DNA of 64,000 nucleotides, taken from assembly GCA_030762895.1 (NCBI GenBank), contig CM061067.1:49625667-49689666 (forward strand). Direction: 5' to 3'. The notes beneath the pieces are model-generated. The model did not search any database, was not told the origin of the DNA, and saw only the letters and a list, made by a program, of their open reading frames with translations. The translations under genes were made by a program, and so were the position numbers. Positions 55,469 through 64,000 of this stretch are shown piece after piece; within the stretch, counting starts at the first letter, position 1, and each line of letters opens with the position of its first letter. This DNA comes from Sophora flavescens (lineage: Eukaryota > Streptophyta > Magnoliopsida > Fabales > Fabaceae).

Positions 55469-58411
55469 CTAAGAACCTGCAGCTATTGTAGCGCCTTTGG
55501 AGGAAGAGATGTTGTAAAGTCTTCTGAAAGTTGTTTTAAGGTCCTCCTCACCACCCCATTTATCCTCCCAAAACAAAGTATTTGTGCCATCACCAACCTG
55601 TTTAGATAACCCTGAAGAAAACCACCCTTCCCTAGAAGACCCCCTGACAACCAAACTATTTAAGTCCCTCCACCATTGTGAGTCCCGGACCAACACCTCT
55701 CTCTGTCTTCCCCCCGACCAGTTCCTAGCCCTTAGGATGTTCAACCACAACCCCACACCTTCACTCTCAATTCTCCATTTCCATTTTCCAAGAAGGGAGA
55801 GATTGAATATAGACAAGTTTTTAACCCCTAAACCCCCATCCTCCTTCGCTCTGCACACCACATCCCACCCAACCCATGATATTTTCCTAGACTCCTCCAC
55901 CCCACCCCAAAGGAAGCATCTCTGTATGCTAGTAAGAGCGTTAATAACCTTTTTGGGTGCTTTATAGAAGGATAGATTATAAACCGGCAAGCAAGTGAGA
56001 ACCGAATTTAGCAAGGTTATCCTCCCTCCCAAAGATAACTGTTTGTGCTTCCACCCCGATAGTCTAGACCTTAGCGAGTAAATTACAGAAGACCAAGTGC
56101 TCGCCTTCCTAGGGTTGGCTCCAACCAAAATTCCGAGAAATTTGAAACTGGACGATCCCATTCTACAGTTCAGTCTTGCTGCCACAGACTCCATAATCCC
56201 AGCAGTATCCTTCAACCCCATCACGCGGCTCTTATGGAAATTGATTTTCAACCCTGAAGCCATTTCAAAACACCTGAGTATGCCTTTCCACACCACTGCA
56301 TTGTTCTCTGAAAGTCTTCCCACCAAAATTGTATCGTCCGCGTATTGAACATGTGATATCAACACCTCCTCGGAGTTACCGCTGATAGAAAACGGTTCAT
56401 AGATTCCCAACTCAGTTGCTTTCCTTATCAGCCCGGCTAACCCCTCCGCTATGATCAGAAATAGAAATGGGGCCACTGGATCCCCTTGGCGAAGACCCTT
56501 GGAAACACCGAACTCCTTGGTCGGGCTCCCGTTGACAAGCACCGAGACCGAAGCGGATGATAGGCAAGATTTAATCCACCCATTCCATTTCTCACTAAAC
56601 CCCATCCTTCTTAGCATATAAAAGAGAAAATCCCAGCTTACAGAGTCGTAAGCTTTTTCGAAATCCACTTTCATCAGCATACATGGATCGCCCCTTTTCT
56701 TAGCATAATCCAATGTTTCATTAATCGCCACTACCCCATCTAGTATATTTCCTCCCTGTATGAATGCTGACTGACTTTCCGAGATGATAGACCTCATGAC
56801 TCTAGCTAGTCTTGCAGCCAATATCTTGGCCAAGATCTTATAGCAAACACCCACCATTGAAATCGGTCTATACTCATCCAAGCTTGCCGGGCTATCTCTC
56901 TTAGGAATAAGAGCGATAAACGAGGCATTGCACCCTCTTGGAAGGCAACCATTTAAGTGAAACTCCCTGAACATTTTGATGAAATCATCTTTCAAAAAGT
57001 TCCAGAATTTTTTAATGAATGCGAAGTTTATGCCGTCCGGACCCGGGCTCTTATTGCTCTCACAGCTCCACACAGCCTCCTCCAACTCTAGTAGGGCGAA
57101 CTCATCTGTAAGCATAGCCTGATCACTACTAGAAAGGCACTTGAAATCCACCCCGTCAAGAGTGGGTCTTGACCAATCTTCTTTGGTGAACCTGTTTTTG
57201 AAAAAACTATGTACGTGCTCCTTTACTCTGACTGCCTCATCAATCCAAACACCCCCATAGTGAATTCCGTGAATAGTGTTAACACGCTTCCTCTTGTTGA
57301 TGCAGTTGTGAAAGAATCTGGAGTTTGAATCCCCTTCTTTTATCCATTCGGCCTTTGCTCTTTGGGCCAAAAAAGCTTCTTTCATTTTGGACCACTTCCA
57401 GAAAGAATCTTGGAATTCTCTTCTTCTTGAAATATCATCCTCGGACAAAACCTCCCCCTCGCCCTTTGTATCCACCATTTTAATACCTTCTATCGCTTTA
57501 GCTATATTTTCATCCAAGTTCCCAAAACTGTTCTTGCTCCACACCCTGATTTCCTTTTTCAGCACTTTGAATTTTTCCTTCACTACAAAAGCCCCCCAAC
57601 CCTGGACATCTGTAGATTTCCATTTATCTTCGACCAACCTGCAGAAGTCTTTTTGAATAAGCCATGAGTTCATCATTCTGAAAGGTTTCGGACCCCAATC
57701 CTGGTTTGATGGCTTGAGAACCACCGCACAATGATCTGACACAGACCTATCCAAACCCCACTGGCCCAAATTCTGCCAATAACCAAGCCAGTCCTCCGAT
57801 AGGAGGAAGCGATCTAATCTACTCATAGAGCTACCATTTGACCTGTACCAAGTGTACTTCCTTCCAATAAGTGGAAGGTCTATCAGTCCCATCTCACTGA
57901 TGAAATTTTCAAACTCCGTCATTTCTCCTTGATTCAGCTGTGAAGATCTCCCTCTCCTCTCACCACTGGTTCTTACAGAATTAAAATCCCCTGATAGACA
58001 CCAGCAATCACGGTCAGAGCCAGACTTCAAAGCAAGCAGCTCCTCCCAAAGCGCATGTTTCCCTGCAAGCTCACAGGGGCTATATATGTTGACTAATACG
58101 CAATTTTTATCTGCGACTCCCCATTTTCCTTTCACCCCCAAAAATCCAGTGCTAGTGAAGTAGCTATGTAGTGAGAAAACACCTTTGTTCCACATGCATA
58201 GCATTCCACCTGAATTTCCATCCGAGTCCCTTGCCACCCACCCTGTATCATCGCTTCCCCATAAAGAATCGCATAATTTCTGATTGATATCCCCCATCTT
58301 TGTTTCCTGGATACACAAAAAGTCCAGCTTTTCCTCCCTTACCAAAGTCCTCACCGCCCTCTTCTTGATTCGCCCCCCCAACCCTCTGATATTAAGAGTT
58401 CCTATCCGCAT
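55469..58411 (-). CDS. LINE-A ORF2: endonuclease and reverse transcriptase
   Basis: A 980-codon open frame. Residues 1-230 are an APE-type endonuclease (LNIRGLGGRIKKRAVR, IQETKM, DFNSVRTSGERRG, SDHCAVVLK). The reverse transcriptase (about 430-700) has FIALIPKRDSPASLDEYRPI, KVDFEKAYDSVSWDFL, GLRQGDPVAPFLF and the catalytic HVQYADDTILVG. It would nick target DNA and copy LINE RNA in place. The ATG overlaps the ORF1 stop by ten bases. Missing only its C-terminus through a frameshift near 55470, it is the longest uninterrupted coding sequence in the window. Confidence 0.92.
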   Translation of the reverse strand: MRIGTLNIRGLGGRIKKRAVRTLVREEKLDFLCIQETKMGDINQKLCDSLWGSDDTGWVARDSDGNSGGMLCMWNKGVFSLHSYFTSTGFLGVKGKWGVADKNCVLVNIYSPCELAGKHALWEELLALKSGSDRDCWCLSGDFNSVRTSGERRGRSSQLNQGEMTEFENFISEMGLIDLPLIGRKYTWYRSNGSSMSRLDRFLLSEDWLGYWQNLGQWGLDRSVSDHCAVVLKPSNQDWGPKPFRMMNSWLIQKDFCRLVEDKWKSTDVQGWGAFVVKEKFKVLKKEIRVWSKNSFGNLDENIAKAIEGIKMVDTKGEGEVLSEDDISRRREFQDSFWKWSKMKEAFLAQRAKAEWIKEGDSNSRFFHNCINKRKRVNTIHGIHYGGVWIDEAVRVKEHVHSFFKNRFTKEDWSRPTLDGVDFKCLSSSDQAMLTDEFALLELEEAVWSCESNKSPGPDGINFAFIKKFWNFLKDDFIKMFREFHLNGCLPRGCNASFIALIPKRDSPASLDEYRPISMVGVCYKILAKILAARLARVMRSIISESQSAFIQGGNILDGVVAINETLDYAKKRGDPCMLMKVDFEKAYDSVSWDFLFYMLRRMGFSEKWNGWIKSCLSSASVSVLVNGSPTKEFGVSKGLRQGDPVAPFLFLIIAEGLAGLIRKATELGIYEPFSISGNSEEVLISHVQYADDTILVGRLSENNAVVWKGILRCFEMASGLKINFHKSRVMGLKDTAGIMESVAARLNCRMGSSSFKFLGILVGANPRKASTWSSVIYSLRSRLSGWKHKQLSLGGRITLLNSVLTCLPVYNLSFYKAPKKVINALTSIQRCFLWGGVEESRKISWVGWDVVCRAKEDGGLGVKNLSIFNLSLLGKWKWRIESEGVGLWLNILRARNWSGGRQREVLVRDSQWWRDLNSLVVRGSSREGWFSSGLSKQVGDGTNTLFWEDKWGGEEDLKTTFRRLYNISSSKGATIAAGS

Positions 58412-60843
58412 GGAGAACTCTCTTTTCCCCTCTTCCTGTTAACTGTCACGCCCCCCTTGTTGCTGATTGGCCTGTCTCTTTTCTCCAATTCCACCAATTT
58501 TCCCACCACCATGGAGTCCCCAAATTCGGAATTCATACCAAGCTTTTTACCCATTTCCAAAAACTGAGAAGCCTCTTCCACCAAGTCTGCCCTTGTAATG
58601 ACCTTATTTTTGCTGCCATTTTGGCTACTCGTGATAGAATCGCACTCCTTGTTTGATTTGGCACACAGCAGGGAGTAGTTCCTTCCGGAATCGATAGAGC
58701 AGATGGCTTGACACCCTGTCACGATACCGTCCATCGAGCCTTCTTCTCCCAGCACCTCATCTAAATGCATCTCCTTTTTCTGAGGCCTAGGGGTTCCATT
58801 GGAGCATAGCATGTTGCACCATTTCACTATCATTGCCTTCTTCCCCTTTCCCTTCTTTTTCTTTTTTGGACAGGTTCCCTGAATAGTCTTACTGGATCCC
58901 ACCTTTTTACCTCCTTTTTATTCAATTTAGCAAAAGAACTTGGCCCTGAGTTCTCCCTAACACCTCCATCGATTAATTCCTTAGAAGACAAATCAGATGT
59001 AACGGTTTTTGGGCCCTTACCACCGTTTTGCAACCCTACCTGCGGACTTGCCGCTTGACCGCTGACCCCACTCGGCCTGTTTGCTAAAATTTCCGCTTGT
59101 ATTGGAGATTCAAAGATCGTTTGAGGCCCAACGCCACCCATCCCAACTTGATTTAAAACACCCTCATCCTCCAACAGCTCATTAAGGCCCAAAACTCGTT
59201 TGTCCCTCTTGATAGTTTTCCTTGCCGGTATCTGGAGGGATGAAATGGGCTTTTCATTGGAAGGCCCGCTAAGCTCCATCAGATCATCAAGTTGGGCCAA
59301 GAGGGAGTCCTGGGTGGGGCCATTTCCTGACGCCCTGATATCGTCTCGCACCAATCCTTTCCCCCCACTGCCACCTGACCTTTCGGCACCGTCTTTCGTC
59401 GAGCCTGCTGCAAGTAAATGTTTGGAGGGATTTTCGTGACTGACACCTCTGCTATATGAACTTTCGAGAACCGCACTTTTCCCCATCATCTCACTGAACC
59501 AGCCGTCCTCGTTCTCCTCAATATCCAACTGGTCAACCAAGTTCGAATTTGAATGAACTAACTGAAGCTTATGGAGGGAGCCACGGTGGTGGCTGCAAGA
59601 GAGTTCCGTTTTTGGCACCACGCTGCCTATCTCCGACTCCTCCTCCTCGGACGAACTCTCTTCCTCCGGCACATAAGACTCGTCATCATCGAGCAAGCTA
59701 TGGATTGAACAGAGGTCTTCCATGATCCTGAGCGAGTAACCTTCCTCATTGATATGGATCTTGATAACCGAGTTGATAAATTCTGGGCAGGGTGTTGATA
59801 TCAGTACTCTGCCATAATCGAGTCTGACTCTGCCCAGAATATCCTCGTCCAGTGCAATGAGCATTCCCCAGCACTGAGCCACTTGTTTGAAGATCTCCTC
59901 CCCCAAACAAACACCGGAACCCCCGTAATCCGTGAGCTGACCAACCTGTTATTACTCGAGAACTCCGGACCCCACTCTTTTACCTCCGAGAACCACTGGT
60001 TGAAAGTTGCTTGTTGGTCGGAGACGAGAGAACTTAAATCTTCTTCATCCGGAGATGAAAGCAAGATGAGATTGCCTCCCATTGTTGCTGCTTTGACAGA
60101 GAAGAGTCCTTCATTATATAACTCCTCCTGTATGTTTGGTACTCCAGCTGGGTTAATCGTTTTTCCCACGAGACAACCATTTAGCCAGTTCATCTGATCT
60201 TCTGACACTAGGAAAGACATTCCCTTCCATTCATTATTTACCTTTGTATTACCAACATAGCCACCAGCATTTGTACGTTTCTGGTTGTCGAAGTTAATGC
60301 CATATCCTCTCCTTTGGTGAATAGCCTCAGCATAACTAACCCCACCTCGCACTCTTCCTCTATTATTATTCATGTTGGATGAGAAATCTTGTTTTTTTGC
60401 ATGAGCCCCAGCGGAGACATCCCTATCAAACATGGAGATGTTTGCCTTCAACTTCAAGTCGCCTAACCAGATGTTATCTAGTTGCACCTCCAACCATCTT
60501 GGTCAGTTTCACCTCTCGCGAACCTAACGAATCCAAATCTTTGTCCAAACCTATCTGTTTTTTTCGCAATGTACACATCCCTGACTTTGCCCCACCTGAA
60601 GAACACCTTCCACAGGTCCTCCTCGCGAAAATTTTCCGGAAAGTTTGTGAAATAGAAGTTTGTCGTCCCACGATCCTCCCACCTCAAATTGTTGCCTCTG
60701 TTAAACCCGTCCCGACCACTCCTTGTGTTGTTATTTTCGTACCTCTCTCTTTCCCAGTTTCTATTTTCTCTCACTCTAACGCTCTCTCTCATGACAAATT
60801 TTATGATGACAACATTTACAACAATGTTTGAGAGCTGATTCAA
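58402..60843 (-). pseudogene. LINE-A ORF1 (RRM-type nucleic-acid-binding protein)
   Basis: The start at 60843 leads through an Arg/Asn-rich stretch into an RNA recognition motif (TTNFYFTNFPENFREEDLWK, FGQRFGFVRFAR) at about 60535-60665. The coding sequence then switches frame near 60490 (MEVQLDNIWLGDLKLK), near 59850 (RVLISTPCPEFINSVIKI, a DUF4283-like context; an acidic EEESSSEEEESE run follows) and near 58870, ending at TAG 58402-58404. Plant L1-type ORF1 proteins carry an RRM. Three frameshifts disable it. Confidence 0.82.
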
Positions 60844-60944
60844 TCTTTCAGAGAGGGAGAAAAGAGATTTAGAAACAAAACCTGCTCAGAAATCCCAAGA
60901 CCAGTCCCTTCTTTCCAAACCTGCTTCTTCAATAGCTGAAATCC

Positions 60945-61065
60945 TTCTGCCGCTCTCCACTAGCGTGGCTATAACCGGCTATCATGGTGCCCCAAGACAC
61001 AAACTCTCTGAGGCATTTCGTCGAACAGTTCACGTGCAATACGAATCTGACCTTGATTATGTGCA
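60945..61065 (-). pseudogene. Fragment of a PPR-protein gene
   Basis: The minus strand reads GQIRIARELFDEMPQR and then, after a one-base frame change, VSWGTMIAGYSHA. This matches the consensus of a plant pentatricopeptide repeat (A..LFDEMP.R..VSWN.MI.GY), with upstream residues LTLFAHNQ fitting the preceding helix. It lies between the LINE-A ORF1 start (60843) and the 5' end of the insertion (61525), so it travelled with or was joined to LINE-A. Too short and broken to work. Confidence 0.75.
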
Positions 61066-61525
61066 AACAGTGTGAGGAAAATCAAGTTCGTGGAGAAAAT
61101 TAAGACGCCACCAACTGGATTGTGCAGCTTGTGAACTGAATTCATAGTGCAGTTTGCGAACAAAAACACGATCTGGACCAAAGCTAGGGTAGAGAAGTTT
61201 GAAGATGGCACAATTACTGACCGCCAAGAGGAAAATTCATCAAGGGATGGGAGCATTTCCGAGATGCTGAGATTGGGGGCCAAAGAGCTACACCGGAACG
61301 AAGGCAGGGGGGACTATCATCGTCTTTGTACTACTGTGCAGAGAGGGGTTCTCCTCGTCTTCGAGCTCCTGTGCAGAGAGAAGTGGGGACACTGGATGAT
61401 TGAGGGTCGATTAGGAAGAGGGAAGGGAAGGATCGAGTTCAGGGAGCGCATGCAGAAACCTATATTGTTATCTGGTGGTAACAGAAGTATAAATTAACAA
61501 GGAATATAGGGAAGGAAAGCAGCCC
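61066..61525 (-). other. 5' end of LINE-A
   Basis: About 460 bases from the insertion edge to the PPR fragment. It holds a diverged tandem pair of about 33 bases near 61320-61385 (CGTCTTTGTACTACTGTGCA against CGTCTTCGAGCTCCTGTGCA on +). No convincing coding sequence; the minus-strand frame 61283-60969 is upstream of and in frame with the PPR fragment. Confidence 0.5.
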
Positions 61526-62466
61526 TAACTGGTTGTTGATCTGCATCCGACACTGGCTGCACTTCTCCTTTGAACTCATCAGTTAAGACAACCTTTTCTT
61601 CAAGTTTCCAGGAAGAAATCTCATCAAATACTACATCTCGTGATGTAACAAACTTCTTAGTATTCGGATCCATACACTTCCACCCTTTTCTACAAGGGTC
61701 AAAGTCAACAAAGAAGCATTTCTTATTTTTTGGATCTAACTTGCTCCTTATTGTCTTCGGAGTATGAACATAGAAGATGGCTCCAAAGGCTCTAAAATAG
61801 TCCACTGCTGGTTTTCCCCCATAGAGTAGCTCAAATGGAGATTTCTTTGTCTGGCCATTGAGGTAACTTATTGATTACATGACAAGCACACTAAATTGCT
61901 TATGCCCCTAACTCACGATTCAAATTCTTATCATGTATCCAAGACAAGGTCACTGAAGTTAAATGAGCTAGCCTCCTATCGGCCACTGCATTCTGTTGCA
62001 GTGTATTTGGACAAGTAAATTGCCTCTGGATCCCTTTTTCATGATAGAAAGCAGTGAAATTTGTTGAGTTGAATTCACCTCCATTGTCACTCCTTAAGCA
62101 TTTGATCTTTGCATCAAACTCCTTCTCCACCATGTTAGACAAAATAACAAATTTTTGTACAACTTCACTTTTCTCCTTTAAAAAATACACCCAGGTATAT
62201 CGAGTTTAATCATCCACCAGCACCATAGCATATTGACATCCACTGTAACTAGGCGTTCTTGCCGGCACCATCAGATATGAGTGTATGAGTTTGAAAGTAG
62301 TAGTTCTTTGTCTCTCAGAACTCTTAAATGGTAGTTGTGAGCCTTGCCAAACTGACATCCTTGGCAAACAACTTCATCATTTACCTGTTTCAATTCTAGT
62401 GGCCCATCAATAAGCTTATTAGATGCTATAATTTGTAACATTTGATAGCCTACATGCCAGAGAGCT
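61526..62466 (-). pseudogene. Copia-A fragment 1: integrase
   Basis: The minus strand gives YQMLQIIASNKLIDGPLEL and CQGCQFGKAH (zinc finger end), then, after a break, IKCLRSDNGGEFNSTNF near 62085-62110 and a TLQQNAVADRRLAHL-type catalytic Glu block. Another break leads to FRAFGAIFYVHTPKT and the C-terminal DVVFDEISSWKLEEK region (61494-61805). Gag, protease and the 5' LTR of Copia-A are not in the window: at about 62460 the sequence switches to LINE-B. Confidence 0.85.
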
Positions 62467-64000
62467 TTCCAATCACCTTCCTCCCTCAACAAAGCATAAT
62501 TTGCAATGGCTTCCATATAGACTCTATACCTTGATCTCACCGTATAAATCCCATCCTTGGAGTGCTTCCATATCACCTTATCTGCCCATGTAACTTTTAG
62601 AAGCGGGATCTTCACAATTTCCTCTACCTCATGCGGCTTGAAGTGCATATATAGTAAATGTATATTCCATCTAGCATCATCATGGATAATAAAGTCTTGC
62701 ACAAACATATCATCAAACTCGTGTACACCTGTTTGTTGGATAGTATTTATGCGACTATCACGAAACCAAGCGAGATGATATGGAAGCACTCCAAGGAGAT
62801 CCTTCCTTAAGCACAACCTGGGAAATGCAGATGCTACGCTACACAAAGCTAGGGTTGTGACCAACCGTAGCACTAAGAAAATCTCCTAGTAAAGTATTTG
62901 GCTTTGAAGGCTCTATTCACCATAGCTTTTGGGTTGGAAATAAATTTCCATCTAAGTTTCTCTAACATAGCTAAGTTAAACCCCTGAAGGTCCTGAAAAC
63001 AAAGTCCCCCCATGCTCCTTACGAATAATCACCCAAAGATGAAGGGAGCAAGTACATGCTCATACAACAAGCATGGATTGATTGAAGGACAGATTTGACA
63101 AGCACTTCTCTCCCAGTTTTTGAGAGAGCTAGTTCTTTCTTCCCATGAATTTATTTTCTTCCAAACTCTGTCTTTGATGTAATTGAAAACCGCTTTTTTG
63201 TTCCGACCAACAACTGGAAGAAGTCCAAGATATCTTCCAGAACCCATACCTTCAACAACTCCAAGAATCTGAGACAAGTTATTCCAGAGATCAACACCCA
63301 TATTTTGGCTAAAGAAAACCTCAAACTTGCTCATATTGATTGCTTGACCAGAAGCAGCTTCATTTTTATTCAGGATGTCTTTCAACACCTCACATTCTCT
63401 AATGGAAGAACAATGAAATAGAAAACAATCATCTGCAAACAAAAGATGACTGACAGATGGAGCACCCCTACAAATTCTGATGCCATGAATATCATCCCTG
63501 CTTTCTGCCTGTTCAATAAGAGCAAATAGACATTCAACAAAAATAACGAAAAAGATATGGAGATAAAGGATCACTTTGTCTAAGGCCTCTATTCAGAAAG
63601 ATTGGTCCAATTGTATCTTGATTCATAAAGACTGAGTAACTGGCTGAGGTAACACACAACATGAACCAATCAACCTATTTGGTAGCAAAGCCCATCTTCA
63701 ACATCATATTTCTTAGATAACCCTAATCCACACGATCATATGCCTTACTAATATCAATCTTTAAGGCCAAATCCCCACAATTTCCACGCTTTCTGGATTT
63801 CATATAATGGACTATCTCGGAAGAAATAAGAGCATTATCAATGATAGACCATACCTGAATAAAAGCTAATTGCTCCTCAAAAATGAATTTAGAAATAATT
63901 CTCTTCAACCTGGTAGCAAGAACCTTTGAAAGAATCTTGTAAATAACGTTACAAAGAGAAATAGGACAAAGGTCCTTCATAAAATCAGGGCTAGGCAGTT
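62455..64000 (-). pseudogene. LINE-B reverse transcriptase (truncated, runs off window)
   Basis: From the right edge the minus strand encodes RT blocks ISLCNVIYKILSKVLATRLK and KIDISKAYDRVD (63723-63980), HLLFADDCFLF-type catalytic FADD near 63430-63450, WKKINSWEERTSSL-like and GGLCFQDLQGFNLAMLEKLR near 62960-63010. The zinc-binding segment IPLLKVTWADKVIWKHSKDG, YTVRSRYR and GDWKALWH ends at about 62460, where Copia-A begins. Several frameshifts and stops. The 5' part lies outside the window and the true 3' end and poly-A tail are missing. Confidence 0.85.

Larger units (their letters stand above)
54457..61525 (-). mobile_element. LINE-A: L1-like non-LTR retrotransposon
   Basis: A 7.07-kb insertion on the minus strand with a poly-A tail (poly-T on +, 54457-54470) and a 12-base duplication TAACTGGTTGTT at 54445-54456 and 61526-61537 (the left copy runs into the T tract, so its edge is ambiguous). 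It carries ORF1 (RRM-type) and ORF2 (endonuclease, reverse transcriptase, zinc-binding end; no RNase H seen). The insertion lies in the Copia-A linker. It seems full length, with extra sequence at its 5' end (see PPR fragment). Confidence 0.92.

Noticed and set aside
55584..57656. Plus-strand open frames across LINE-A.
   Set aside because: They are antisense shadows of the endonuclease-RT frame.

Overview
This window is nuclear DNA from a flowering plant, almost certainly a eudicot; I cannot name the species. The evidence is one spliced plant gene (GT-AG introns, TATA box, secretory signal) followed by about 57 kb of plant-type retrotransposons stacked inside one another. No rRNA, tRNA gene, CRISPR array or bacterial feature was seen.

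Layout. (1) 1-7000: a Stowaway-like MITE at 94-368, then one intact host gene on the + strand, a six-exon GH3 beta-D-xylosidase closest to the BXL7 type (733-6974, 780 aa). Its 2.3-kb intron 4 carries a long fold-back MITE (3895-4420) with a 5-bp target duplication. (2) 7387-62466: the wreck of one old minus-strand Copia element (called Copia-A), cut by later insertions into five pieces: 7387-7673, 32846-33491, 38602-38970, 54015-54456 and 61526-62466. (3) Inside Copia-A sit Copia-B (+, 7674-32845), Copia-C (-, 33492-38601), Gypsy-4 (-, chromodomain type, 38971-54014) and an L1-like LINE (LINE-A, -, 54457-61525). (4) Two of these are themselves invaded. Copia-B's 3' LTR holds Gypsy-1 (-, Athila/Tat-like, 13072-32367), whose LTR holds Gypsy-2 (+, chromodomain type, 14479-26660). 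Gypsy-4's 3' LTR holds Gypsy-3 (-, Athila/Tat-like, 40690-46241). (5) The window ends in a second LINE (LINE-B, -) joined to Copia-A near 62460.

Perfect target-site duplications fix the nesting: Gypsy-1 (ACAAC), Gypsy-2 (GAAAT), Gypsy-3 (ACCAT), Gypsy-4 (CTATT) and LINE-A (12 bp). Copia-B and Copia-C have imperfect ones. Order of events: LINE-B/Copia-A first; then Copia-B, Copia-C, Gypsy-4 and LINE-A; then Gypsy-1 and Gypsy-3; Gypsy-2 after Gypsy-1. None of the retroelements has an uninterrupted set of reading frames. Gypsy-1 and Gypsy-3 lack reverse transcriptase and integrase altogether and would depend on a relative.

The most unusual signal is a GC-rich dyad module (core CACGGCCGTG or a close variant, usually paired with a second, interrupted dyad). 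It recurs in clusters in all four Gypsy elements, which belong to two unrelated lineages, and its copy number or sequence differs between LTRs of the same element. Other points of interest are a row of short hairpins in the Gypsy-2 LTR, an inverted pair of tRNA-like sequences in the Copia-B LTR, a PPR-gene fragment at the 5' end of LINE-A, an in-frame LINE/Copia chimera, and a Gypsy-3 reading frame that resembles no retrotransposon protein I know.
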